Assembly (NCBI GenBank): GCA_030533035.1
Contig: JAUNJW010000072.1
Coordinates: 1-8,982, forward strand
Length of the DNA stretch: 8,982 nt
DNA from: Erysipelotrichaceae bacterium
GTDB lineage: Bacteria > Bacillota_I > Bacilli_A > Erysipelotrichales > Erysipelotrichaceae
Reading direction: 5' to 3'
The notes under the pieces are model-generated. The model was not told the DNA's origin. It saw only the letters and a list, made by a program, of their open reading frames with translations, and made no database searches. Each line of letters begins with the position of its first letter. Positions within the stretch are counted from its first letter, which is position 1. A program made the position numbers and the translations under genes. Positions 1 through 7,441 of the stretch are shown one piece after another.

Positions 1-1017
1 CTCGGAATTGACAATGCCGATCTGCACAGCCGAGGAACCGATGTCAACGCCGACACGGATCGGGGAAGCCTTCTCCCTGATCGTGGTCAGAAGAGCGTCG
101 CATTTTCCCTGGATCTGCCAGTCGCCGCTGCCGGCCGGCAGGAACAGGGAATCGCCCTTGCGGTAGGCAACCTTGTCATTCTTGTTTGTCAGAATGCCTT
201 CGCCGTCCTGAATCAGGATATGCAGGAAGGAAGTATCCGAGACTGTTCCCTGGGTGCGGTACATCAGCTCGCCGTCAAGATTCAGCTTGTCAACCGTGAA
301 GTAGTCGCAGTCCGCCACATGGGGATAGCCGTCACGCTTTTCGACAACCGGCATTCTGGTTGTGACCGCCAGCGCCTTTTCAATGTGAAGGTCTCTCTTC
401 CTGCCGTCCTTGCCGGTGCGGCCGTAGTCATATACACGGTAAGTGACATTGGAGTTCTGCTGGATTTCCGCGATCAGCACACCCTTGCCGATGGCATGGA
501 TGGTGCCCGCTTCAATCAGGAAGGCGTCGCCCTTGTGGACTTCCACGGCGTTGAGCACTTCCTGCAGCGTATTGTCTTTGATCCGCTGTGAAAATTCCTC
601 CTTTGTGATTTCCTGCCGGAAACCATAGTAGATAAAGGAGCCTTCCGCCGCATCAAGGACATACCACATCTCGGTTTTTCCATACTGGCCTTCCTTTGAA
701 AGCGCAAAGCCGTTGGATGGATGGACCTGGATGGAAAGGTTGTCCCTGGCGTCGATCATCTTGACCAGGATCGGGAAATCACGGAAACGGCGGCAGTGGG
801 TGCCGAGGACTTCCATGCCGTTGATATTGATATACTCCTGCAGTGTTCTGCCGGCATAGGGACCGTTCTCAATGACAGAAGGTCCGTCCGGATGACAGCT
901 CAGCGTCCAGGCTTCCGCCAGGATATCGCCGTCAAAATCCATGTTGTATTCATCGACAAGACGGTGACCGCCCCACAGGTAGTCCTTGAACACCGGTTTG
1001 AGTTTCAGAATGCTCAT
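1..1017 (-). CDS. manA: Mannose-6-phosphate isomerase (class I) fused to ROK-family sugar kinase, C-terminus cut by window edge
   Basis: 339 residues are visible and the frame stays open at the left edge. Residues 1 to about 315 are a complete short Bacillus-type ManA: mannose-6-phosphate to fructose-6-phosphate, zinc-dependent, cytoplasmic. Expected metal ligands are Q97 and H99 (LSIQVH), E116 (GKTEMWY) and H174 (AGTIHAIGKG). IQQNSNVTYRVYDYGR (185-200) is a family signature, and the second cupin barrel ends near GDSLFLPAG (290-298). After a linker of only a few residues (REKASP), residues 320-339 read IRVGVDIGSSAVQIGIVNSE, which is the first strand and phosphate-1 loop of a ROK kinase (usual form DIGGTxxKxGIVD). 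The same frame carries both, so I infer a bifunctional isomerase-kinase. Substrate (mannose, fructose or glucose) cannot be told from this part. Start: ATG at 1015-1017 behind a modest GGAAG about 10 nt upstream. ManA assignment is firm; the kinase part rests on 20 residues. Confidence 0.9.
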   Translation of the reverse strand, partial: MSILKLKPVFKDYLWGGHRLVDEYNMDFDGDILAEAWTLSCHPDGPSVIENGPYAGRTLQEYININGMEVLGTHCRRFRDFPILVKMIDARDNLSIQVHPSNGFALSKEGQYGKTEMWYVLDAAEGSFIYYGFRQEITKEEFSQRIKDNTLQEVLNAVEVHKGDAFLIEAGTIHAIGKGVLIAEIQQNSNVTYRVYDYGRTGKDGRKRDLHIEKALAVTTRMPVVEKRDGYPHVADCDYFTVDKLNLDGELMYRTQGTVSDTSFLHILIQDGEGILTNKNDKVAYRKGDSLFLPAGSGDWQIQGKCDALLTTIREKASPIRVGVDIGSSAVQIGIVNSE

Positions 1018-1030
1018 ATGATCTTTTCTT

Positions 1031-1057
1031 CCGCTCTTTCAGAAAGCTGCAGAGCGG
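1031..1057 (-). promoter_or_regulatory. Leader hairpin overlapping the manA ribosome binding site
   Basis: CCGCTCT (1031-1037) and AGAGCGG (1051-1057) are exact complements. In the minus-strand transcript they form a 7-bp hairpin ending 13 nt before the manA start. The downstream arm includes the GG of the GGAAG Shine-Dalgarno sequence. A better SD-like AAGGAGA (1061-1067) lies upstream of the hairpin, with no start codon at a usual distance. It could modulate translation or be chance; no ligand or known riboswitch class is recognisable. Confidence 0.3.
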
Positions 1058-1135
1058 TTTTCTCCTTACCACCATGGTACAACGGACAGGATTGTTTTGG
1101 GATTGCGGATAATCCAAAAATATGACAGAAGTCAC

Positions 1136-1158
1136 AAAAGGCAGGGGATTCCCCTGCC
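1136..1158 (-). terminator. Intrinsic terminator of the 6-phospho-beta-glucosidase gene
   Basis: Perfect 8-bp GC-rich stem GGCAGGGG/CCCCTGCC (1140-1147 and 1151-1158) with a 3-nt loop. On the minus strand it is followed by TTTT (1136-1139). It lies about 35 nt after the glucosidase stop codon, so that gene is largely separated from manA transcriptionally. Confidence 0.85.
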
Positions 1159-1191
1159 CTCTGCATTCAGACTGTTTCAGGAATGAAGCGC

Positions 1192-2676
<1,485 letters not shown>

Positions 2677-2684
2677 TTATCTTT

Positions 2685-2713
2685 ATTATGCCAAAAAAGA
2701 AACTGTTTTTCAG
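2685..2713 (-). promoter_or_regulatory. Sigma-A type promoter of the 6-phospho-beta-glucosidase gene
   Basis: On the minus strand: -35 CTGAAA (2708-2713), 17-nt spacer, -10 CATAAT (2685-2690) preceded by TGG, giving an extended -10. The predicted start of transcription leaves a leader of about 23 nt holding the AAGGAGA site. No RAT antiterminator sequence or clear cre site is seen here. Confidence 0.55.
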
Positions 2714-2742
2714 CAGTGCGTCTGGGTCCGCACCCTGAAAAC

Positions 2743-2771
2743 AAAAAAAATCAGGGCTTGTGATCCCTGAT
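2743..2771 (-). terminator. Intrinsic terminator overlapping the end of the XRE-type regulator gene
   Basis: The minus strand reads ATCAGGG (2765-2771), 8-nt loop, CCCTGAT (2750-2756), then a run of T (2743-2750). The regulator's TGA stop (2751-2753) lies in the 3' arm, so the terminator is built into the coding end. A second copy of TCAGGG on the minus strand (2733-2738) could compete for the same CCCTGA arm. Confidence 0.75.
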
Positions 2772-2996
2772 GACGAGGATGTCCTCGATGGCGCAGCCGT
2801 ACATTTTTGACAGCGCGACAAGGTTTTCCAGCGACGGGAGACTCCTTCCGCTCTCCCATTTGTAAATCGCCTGCGGTGTATTGAAATCGAAGTAATCCTG
2901 CACATCGACAACCTTGAGATGGTTTTTCCTCCTCAGGCTTTCGATGTTGCGGCCGGTTGCCTGCATATCGATGACAGGCAGACTCACTGTGAACAT
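2751..2996 (-). CDS. Small XRE-family helix-turn-helix regulator
   Basis: 81 residues from the chosen start. After a short N-terminal segment (LPVIDMQATG) there is a single HTH_3-type domain, about residues 15-76: NIESLRRKNHL (helix 1), VVDVQDYFDF (helix 2), PQAIYKWESG (recognition helix, 41-50), LPSLENLVALSKMYG and IEDILVI (helices 4-5). No ligand or dimerisation domain follows. The ATG at 2994-2996 is chosen because AGGAGG (3001-3006) lies just 4 nt upstream; a longer frame to 3059 lacks such a site. It ends about 95 nt before the 6-phospho-beta-glucosidase start on the same strand, so control of that gene is plausible but inferred. No clear promoter of its own was found; read-through from the DUF2828 gene, which ends 73 nt upstream, is possible. 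Confidence 0.85.
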   Translation of the reverse strand: MFTVSLPVIDMQATGRNIESLRRKNHLKVVDVQDYFDFNTPQAIYKWESGRSLPSLENLVALSKMYGCAIEDILVIRDHKP

Positions 2997-3069
2997 AACA
3001 CCTCCTATTCTGCGTGAAATGCGCGCAAAGAAAAATCCTTCTTCTGCGTTCATTTCCATCCAACGTTTT

Positions 3070-4569
3070 CTAGAGCGTTACGGCATCGTAGCGGGGGTTA
3101 TCAAGCACATGAATCATATACTCATACGGACTCATTTTCAAGGTCCCGGCAAGATTCTTAAACACCGAAGCCGCCTGGCCGGAACAAAGCTGCACATTTT
3201 CGGCGTCGCCCTTGGCGTGGAATGTATTGTGCCTGGCGTCCACGTTCCAGAGAACCAGTGAAGGCATCGTGTAGCCCGCCTTCTCGTAGCGCTTTTTCAT
3301 CTCATCCGCAAACAGCCAGTCGGTCTGGCTGCGCAGCCGGTTGATCTCGCCGTCGGAGATGACAATGATCCTTGCCGGCATTTCTGCCTGGGGAAGATCA
3401 TTGCGCACTGCCGTACGCAGAACCAGTTCAAACGCCGCTTCGAGATCCGTGCTGTAACCGGGGTCCTGAGAGAATACTTCTGCGAGTTTGTCCCGCAGGG
3501 TTTCCCCTCTGAGCTCCACCAGCCTGGGCCGTTCGGCAAACATCATGAACATGTTATGGAAGACGCCTTTATTCCGCTCGGCGAAGTAGATGCCAAGACC
3601 CACGGAGGTGCAGATGGGCAGGCCGTACATCGAGCCGGATACGTCAACCATGACAAGGCTGTTTTCCTCACTGTCCGTATAATCAGGCAGCGCCTTCCAC
3701 TGTGCTTCGAGAACCGGATCAGGTTCCGGTATGTCAAAGCCGCCGAAGGAAAAGCCGAAACCGTCATGTTCATAATAGGAACGGACAATGTCATAGGGAA
3801 ACAAAGTGTCCGAATGAACAGACGCAAGTCCCTGATTCACTTTTTCGACAAAGGCGCTGAAGCGCTCACTGTCATGCTTTTTAAAGGCATGGTGCAGACG
3901 GCGCATGGCGGCGGCAGGCACCTCTTCATACTGGATCAGTTCATAATCCTTTGCAGAAAGCCTGACTTCCGTCACGTTCATATAAGAACGCAGCGCGGAA
4001 AGTGTTTTTCTGTATTCCCTTTCCGTTAATCCAAGCGCACCGGCGATGCGCCTGGCTTTCTTGCGGGAAGAGAGTGAGGAGGTATTGACGGAGGGCAGCC
4101 ATTTGGCAAGCAGTGAAACCGGCCTGCCCTCTTTCATGGCTGTGATGTCCTGCTTCAGCTGCTGCTGAATCAGAACAAGAACATCTTCCTTTACCCGGGT
4201 ATCCAGAAGTTCAAGCAGGTCGTCGTAACGGCCGTACTCCGCGACAAGATGAAGATTCTTCCTCATCGTTTCCGGATACATGTCCGCCAGGATGCGGAAC
4301 ATCAGCCGGGCTGTGGCCCGTTCGCCAAGCCCGCCCCGGATATCCCGGGTATAGAAAGCGAGTTTCACCGCCGGCAGCCTGTCTTCAATCAGCGCTCTGC
4401 GGAACAGTGCCCCGGCTGTCTCAGGCCGGCTTCGCAGGGAGCCTGCCTGTGCGAAAAGGTCAAGGAGCGAACCGGCCATGGCACTGCCGAGTGCCGATGC
4501 ACCGTTCTCAGTGAGTTTCATTGCCTGTCCGGTCATAAGACCCTGGACCATATTGTCTGTGATGTGCAT
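3070..4569 (-). CDS. DUF2828 family protein: TROVE-like helical domain plus von Willebrand factor A domain
   Basis: 499 residues, complete. The N-terminal two thirds is a helical-repeat region with features I know from DUF2828 proteins: FYTRDIRGGLGERATARLMF (72-91), LVAEYGRYDDLLELL (108-122), LLAKWLPSVNTSS (153-165), YRKTLSALR (186-194) and LFPYDIVRSYY (256-266). The C-terminal part (about 303-480) is a vWA domain with a full metal-ion site: DVSGS (D309, S311, S313), T374 in GYSTDLEAAF and D406 in VISDGE. This layout resembles Ro60/Rsr, which binds Y RNAs and misfolded RNAs, but DUF2828 function is not established and I do not claim it. No signal peptide or membrane segment; likely cytoplasmic. 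Start: ATG at 4567-4569 with AAAGGAG about 10-12 nt upstream. It is preceded by about 380 nt of structured non-coding DNA. Confidence 0.85.
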   Translation of the reverse strand: MHITDNMVQGLMTGQAMKLTENGASALGSAMAGSLLDLFAQAGSLRSRPETAGALFRRALIEDRLPAVKLAFYTRDIRGGLGERATARLMFRILADMYPETMRKNLHLVAEYGRYDDLLELLDTRVKEDVLVLIQQQLKQDITAMKEGRPVSLLAKWLPSVNTSSLSSRKKARRIAGALGLTEREYRKTLSALRSYMNVTEVRLSAKDYELIQYEEVPAAAMRRLHHAFKKHDSERFSAFVEKVNQGLASVHSDTLFPYDIVRSYYEHDGFGFSFGGFDIPEPDPVLEAQWKALPDYTDSEENSLVMVDVSGSMYGLPICTSVGLGIYFAERNKGVFHNMFMMFAERPRLVELRGETLRDKLAEVFSQDPGYSTDLEAAFELVLRTAVRNDLPQAEMPARIIVISDGEINRLRSQTDWLFADEMKKRYEKAGYTMPSLVLWNVDARHNTFHAKGDAENVQLCSGQAASVFKNLAGTLKMSPYEYMIHVLDNPRYDAVTL

Positions 4570-4621
4570 GCCTTTATCACTCCTTTCATGCGGTCCGCGG
4601 CGCGTGCGTGAATGTTCGGGC

Positions 4622-4639
4622 CGGGTTCTTAAGTACCCG
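4622..4639. repeat. 18-bp near-perfect palindrome
   Basis: CGGGTTCTTAAGTACCCG is self-complementary except for one T/T position on each side of the central CTTAAG. It lies about 50 nt upstream of the DUF2828 start. It may be an operator or an RNA hairpin in that gene's leader. Confidence 0.5.
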
Positions 4640-4682
4640 ACACTGTCCCCCGGGCTTACTGACCCACGGTTCCGCGGTTCTT

Positions 4683-4697
4683 TTCAGATATTCTGAA
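4683..4697. repeat. Perfect inverted repeat TTCAGA-TAT-TCTGAA
   Basis: Two 6-bp arms separated by 3 nt, upstream of the DUF2828 gene. It is AT-rich and has no U-run after it on either strand, so it is not terminator-like. A protein-binding site is possible. Confidence 0.45.
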
Positions 4698-4699
4698 TT

Positions 4700-4850
4700 C
4701 TTACTCGATCATCCATAAATGGTTTGCTGGATGTGCCGGATGAATTGCCAGACGCTGCAGGGCCCACGCAGGCCCGTATCAGTCCGTTGAGTGTCATGAT
4801 TGCTGGAAGCGTCTGATGCGCAGGGTGTTTCCCCTGTGCATTGTTATTCT
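4700..4850 (+). ncRNA. Candidate small structured RNA upstream of the DUF2828 gene
   Basis: Read on the plus strand, CAGACGCT (4749-4756) pairs with AGCGTCTG (4808-4815) and encloses a GGGCC/GGCCC hairpin. The outer stem abuts, with no gap, a 10-bp terminator-like hairpin (4816-4841) followed by a U-rich tail. One pair in that hairpin is G-U on the plus strand but an A-C mismatch on the minus strand, which favours a plus-strand RNA. The only promoter I can propose is weak: TTCTGA (4691-4696), 17 nt, CATAAA (4714-4719). It matches no RNA family I can name. It may instead be part of the DUF2828 leader. Confidence 0.25.
4816..4850 (+). terminator. Terminator-like hairpin on the plus strand
   Basis: ATGCGCAGGG (4816-4825), 6-nt loop, CCCTGTGCAT (4832-4841) forms 10 pairs including one G-U, followed by TGTTATTCT. 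The U-run is interrupted, so termination would be weak to moderate. No plus-strand gene lies before it, which is why a small RNA is suggested. Confidence 0.4.
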
Positions 4851-4895
4851 ATGATTCATCAAAGGGCAGAAAAATAAACCGGTGGTATAAAAAGC

Positions 4896-4922
4896 AAAAA
4901 ACGGCAGGAGATGATCCTGCCG
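4896..4922 (-). terminator. Intrinsic terminator of the flavoprotein gene
   Basis: Perfect 8-bp stem CGGCAGGA/TCCTGCCG (4902-4909 and 4915-4922) with a 5-nt loop, followed on the minus strand by TTTTTT (4896-4901). It lies about 30 nt after the stop codon of the flavoprotein. Confidence 0.9.
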
Positions 4923-4950
4923 CGGATTTGTACTGACTGAATCAGACGGC

Positions 4951-5574
4951 TTATTTGCCGTCCATGAAATTGGTGAAAACAGACGGCTCGGCTTCGGGAA
5001 GTCCATACGCTTCCTTTGCCAGGGCAATCCCCTTCATCAGGAATGCCATATTCCGGCCGAGAACACGCATGGTCGCCAGTCCTTCGGCGTCCTTTTCCAC
5101 ATCTTCCGCCGTGAAGCCGTGCACCATATTCCAGTAGCGGCTGGAGACAACCGGCATCTGGGAAATGGTGAAGTATTTGTTGAGTTCGTCGAATGTCGCG
5201 CTGTTTCCGCCGCGCCGGCAGGAAACCACCGCTGCGCCTGCCTTCATTGTCTTGGGGAAGTCAGTGCTGTAGAAAAGCCGGTCAAGGAAAGACACAAGGG
5301 TGCCGTTGGCGCTGCCGTAATAGACCGGCGAGCCGATGACGAGGCCGTCGGCTTCCTTAAACTTTTCCGCCGCCTGATTGACGATGTCATCAAAGACGCA
5401 CTTTTTGTTTGACTTGCAGTAGCCGCAGTTGATACAGCCGCGGACAGGCTGATTGCCGACCGTAATGATTTCCGTTTCCACTCCCTCTTTTTGCAGGGTG
5501 TCCGCCACTTCCCTGAGCGCTCTTGCGGTGCAGCCGGTGGATTTCGGGCTGCCGTTGATCAGTAATACTTTCAT
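4951..5574 (-). CDS. Flavodoxin-fold NAD(P)H-dependent FMN reductase / iron-sulfur-flavoprotein-like oxidoreductase
   Basis: 207 residues from the chosen start. It has a flavodoxin-like Rossmann fold: MKVLLINGSPKSTGCTARAL (1-20) holds the FMN phosphate loop, LVIGSPVYYGSANG (78-91) the second flavin loop, and CRRGGNSATFDELNKYF (119-135) the third. Between them sits CINCGYCKSNKKC (C47, C50, C53, C59), a CX2CX2CX5C motif. This spacing fits the compact cluster motif of archaeal-type iron-sulfur flavoproteins, but many plain FMN reductases of this family carry a similar cysteine set without a proven cluster. Electron donor and acceptor are unknown; cytoplasmic. The frame could start as far up as 5802, but ATG 5572-5574 is preceded by GGAGG at 8 nt, begins the domain exactly, and follows a promoter and the previous gene's terminator, so the shorter form is chosen. 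Single-gene unit. Confidence 0.88.
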   Translation of the reverse strand: MKVLLINGSPKSTGCTARALREVADTLQKEGVETEIITVGNQPVRGCINCGYCKSNKKCVFDDIVNQAAEKFKEADGLVIGSPVYYGSANGTLVSFLDRLFYSTDFPKTMKAGAAVVSCRRGGNSATFDELNKYFTISQMPVVSSRYWNMVHGFTAEDVEKDAEGLATMRVLGRNMAFLMKGIALAKEAYGLPEAEPSVFTNFMDGK

Positions 5575-5587
5575 CTTTTTGTCCTCC

Positions 5588-5621
5588 GTATACAATATAC
5601 CGAAAACCCTCTGTGATTCAA
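5588..5621 (-). promoter_or_regulatory. Promoter of the flavoprotein gene with an overlapping dyad
   Basis: On the minus strand: -35 TTGAAT (5616-5621), 16-nt spacer, -10 TATATT (5594-5599). The inverted repeat GTATA-CAA-TATAC (5588-5600) covers the -10 and could be a repressor site. The leader would be very short, just long enough for the GGAGG site. Confidence 0.5.
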
Positions 5622-5647
5622 AGGATGCCGGATACCAGAAATAACGG

Positions 5648-5690
5648 AAAAAGACAGGTGTCCGGGGGATTGTTCCCTGTTCACCTGTCT
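5648..5690 (-). terminator. Intrinsic terminator of the LRR-protein gene
   Basis: AGACAGGTG (5652-5660) and CACCTGTCT (5682-5690) form a 9-bp stem, with a small inner GGGA/TCCC helix in the loop. The minus-strand transcript ends in TTTTT (5648-5652). It lies about 27 nt after the stop codon. Confidence 0.85.
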
Positions 5691-5716
5691 TCCTCTGCAA
5701 TTGTGTTTTTCTGCTT

Positions 5717-7252
5717 TTAGCCGATTCTGTAAAGGGCTCCCATAAAGGAGTCCAGCTCAACATATCCGAATTCACCTTCGCTGAATTCAAAGTTATATAC
5801 ATAAGCCATGAGTACGCTGCTTTCAGGTCTGCTGTATTCCCATTCCCGGAAATCCTGTTCCACGTAAAGAAGGATCAGTTCTCTGCCGAAACCATATGTC
5901 TCAACCGCATGATAGACATGGATTCCGAACAGTCTTTCCGCTTCCCTGACAATCTGGACATAAAGCGGCTCATATGTGATTGTGTCAACCGAACCCATGA
6001 ATCCGCCTGCCGTCATATAGGAGTAATACAGCTTCCCCTGTTTAAAGTATTTCAGCACATTGGGATTGAGACCCAGATTCCTGATGAGCCATTTCAGCCT
6101 CAGGGCAGCTTCTTTTTCAGCCGCCCTGTTCACATCCGGCAGGTAATCCCTGATCCCCGCGATGCCTGCGCAGAGTTCCGCATATTCAAAGTACTGGACA
6201 GGCGGCAGCTGTTCAAAGAATGTCCTGCCGTATTTCCTGATCATTCCGGTCCACATGTCATACTCAGCCGGGGCGCACTTTTCATCCTTCAGTTTTTCCA
6301 GGGCGTTTTTTATGACAGATGAAGGAAATGTGTCAGGAAAAATGGAAATCTTTCCCCTTCTGACATTGATTTCATCCAGTCCGTCACAGCCGGCGAAGCA
6401 GTGACTGCCCAGAACACAGGAATCCAGATCCACTGTAAGTTTCTGTATTCCCGAATTCCTGAAGGCATTCCTGCCGCATTCAGGTGCATTGCCCTGAAGG
6501 AACACTTCCGAGAGTGCCCCGCATTTTGAAAAGGCATTGTCTCTGATCTTTTCCAGACTGTCCCATGAAGTGAATTCCGGCAGACCTGTTCCGGCAAAGG
6601 CATTCTTTCCGATTTCAGTAATATTCCCTGACCACTGCAGATGACTGAGAAGTCTGCAGCCGGAAAATGCGTAATCGCCGATCTTTGTACAGCTTTTCGG
6701 AATCACGACGCTATCCAGGCGCCGGCATCCCCGGAAACCGCCCAGTTCCCTGATTCCTTCCCTGAGCCGGATTGTCTCCAGATCCGCAAAGCCCCGGAAG
6801 GCGTCCTGTTCAATGACTTCAAGCGTCTTTGGGAAAATAATGCGCTGCACCTTTTTCATGGCTTTTCTGAATACAGCGTCCTGACAGGGATAAACAGGCC
6901 GGAACGCGTCAGACGCGATCCTGATCACACCAGAGGGAATTGTCAGAAAATGCCCCTGCGATTCTTCCGGGATCCACTTCACCAGCACGCCGGCAGTGAC
7001 ACAGAAGCCGTCACTGACAGTCCGGGGCGTGCAGTCGAAGATGCTTACCATTTCATTCACTGTGATTTTTATGCAGGAATGACTGTGGTTTTCCTTCATG
7101 GATTTTCCGGCGTCGTAGATGACATAATCCGCATGGTCATCAGGGGCCGCCGCCAGCTTTCCGCTGCGGAGCAGAATCTCCTTCGCGAATCTGCGGCGGT
7201 AATGGTCACTGACATTGTCAGAAATGAAGAATGTTCTGTTTCTGATCTGCAT
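5717..7252 (-). CDS. Leucine-rich repeat (BspA-like) protein with BRCT-like N-terminus and unassigned C-terminal domain
   Basis: 511 residues from the chosen start. No signal peptide, LPXTG or membrane segment is visible, so it is probably cytoplasmic, unlike most secreted BspA-type proteins. Residues 1 to about 72 resemble a divergent BRCT fold: RNRTFFISDN, a helix ending in LLRSGKLAAA, HADYVIYDAGK, then IKITVNEMVSIF in the place of the usual final strand and helix. Residues about 103-312 carry irregular LRR_5 repeats such as LEVIEQDAFRGFADLETIRL, TKIGDYAFSGCRLLSHL, ITEIGKNAFAG and LEKIRDNAFSKCGALSEVFL. Residues 313-511 are a separate mixed alpha/beta domain rich in aromatic residues that I cannot assign. 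Start: ATG 7250-7252 has GGAGG 5 nt upstream; a frame extension to 7348 has no such site. A promoter with a cre-like site lies about 140 nt upstream and a terminator follows. Function unknown; repeats suggest protein binding. Confidence 0.82.
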   Translation of the reverse strand: MQIRNRTFFISDNVSDHYRRRFAKEILLRSGKLAAAPDDHADYVIYDAGKSMKENHSHSCIKITVNEMVSIFDCTPRTVSDGFCVTAGVLVKWIPEESQGHFLTIPSGVIRIASDAFRPVYPCQDAVFRKAMKKVQRIIFPKTLEVIEQDAFRGFADLETIRLREGIRELGGFRGCRRLDSVVIPKSCTKIGDYAFSGCRLLSHLQWSGNITEIGKNAFAGTGLPEFTSWDSLEKIRDNAFSKCGALSEVFLQGNAPECGRNAFRNSGIQKLTVDLDSCVLGSHCFAGCDGLDEINVRRGKISIFPDTFPSSVIKNALEKLKDEKCAPAEYDMWTGMIRKYGRTFFEQLPPVQYFEYAELCAGIAGIRDYLPDVNRAAEKEAALRLKWLIRNLGLNPNVLKYFKQGKLYYSYMTAGGFMGSVDTITYEPLYVQIVREAERLFGIHVYHAVETYGFGRELILLYVEQDFREWEYSRPESSVLMAYVYNFEFSEGEFGYVELDSFMGALYRIG

Positions 7253-7396
7253 AGTATCCTCCAACTTTACACAAAAACAATTCAGAACGTCTCGATGAAA
7301 GCCGCGGTAATTTGGAGCCATGTGTGTGCGGTCCGGCTGTTTCGTCATGCCGTATTCAGATATTCAGTTTTCAAAGAACCCAGCGAAAGGAATCCC

Positions 7397-7425
7397 ATTA
7401 TCCCACCGGAGGAAAGCGTTTTCAA
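7397..7425 (-). promoter_or_regulatory. Sigma-A promoter of the LRR-protein gene
   Basis: On the minus strand: -35 TTGAAA (7420-7425), exactly 17 nt, -10 GATAAT (7397-7402), with TGG before it giving an extended -10. Each hexamer matches consensus at five of six positions. The leader to the ATG would be about 140 nt. Confidence 0.7.
7411..7424. promoter_or_regulatory. cre-like operator (CcpA) over the LRR-gene -35 box
   Basis: GGAAAGCGTTTTCA matches the catabolite-response element TGWAANCGNTNWCA at all positions but the first. It overlaps the -35 hexamer and part of the spacer of the minus-strand promoter, a position where CcpA would repress. It also lies about 90 nt upstream of the -10 of the divergent lipoprotein gene. 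Confidence 0.55.
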
Positions 7426-7441
7426 CAGAAAAAACAGAAAA

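Larger units (their letters stand above)
4570..4950. other. Gene-free, palindrome-rich intergenic region
   Basis: 381 nt between the DUF2828 start and the flavoprotein stop hold no credible gene. They contain the flavoprotein terminator (4896-4922), the DUF2828 ribosome binding site, and many dyads: CGGGTTCTTAAGTACCCG (4622-4639), TTCAGATATTCTGAA (4683-4697), an 8-bp long-range stem (4749-4756 with 4808-4815), GGGCC/GGCCC (4760-4764 with 4771-4775) and a 10-bp hairpin (4816-4841). CGGTTCCGCGG-like motifs occur near 4590 and 4668. No strong promoter for DUF2828 was found, so where its transcript begins is unclear. Confidence 0.6.

Noticed and set aside
950..1135. 61-residue minus-strand frame overlapping the manA start
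   Set aside because: It overlaps manA in another frame, crosses the intergenic region, has no domain, and its start lies near the U-run of the preceding terminator.
4660..4685. T-box-like ACGGTTCCGCGG on the plus strand
   Set aside because: It differs from the T-box core (GUGGNACCGCGG) at key positions, and no plus-strand aminoacyl-tRNA synthetase or amino-acid gene follows.
4570..4900. Y RNA or tRNA-like gene next to the DUF2828 gene
   Set aside because: I looked for a T-loop (GGTTCRANTCC) with flanking stem and an acceptor-like closing helix on both strands and found none; only generic hairpins are present, so no Y RNA is annotated.
5575..5802. 76-residue N-terminal extension of the flavoprotein
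   Set aside because: It would span the terminator of the preceding gene and the flavoprotein promoter; the shorter start has GGAGG at 8 nt and begins the flavodoxin fold exactly.
7253..7348. 32-residue N-terminal extension of the LRR protein
   Set aside because: No ribosome binding site before the upstream ATG, whereas the ATG at 7252 has GGAGG 5 nt upstream.
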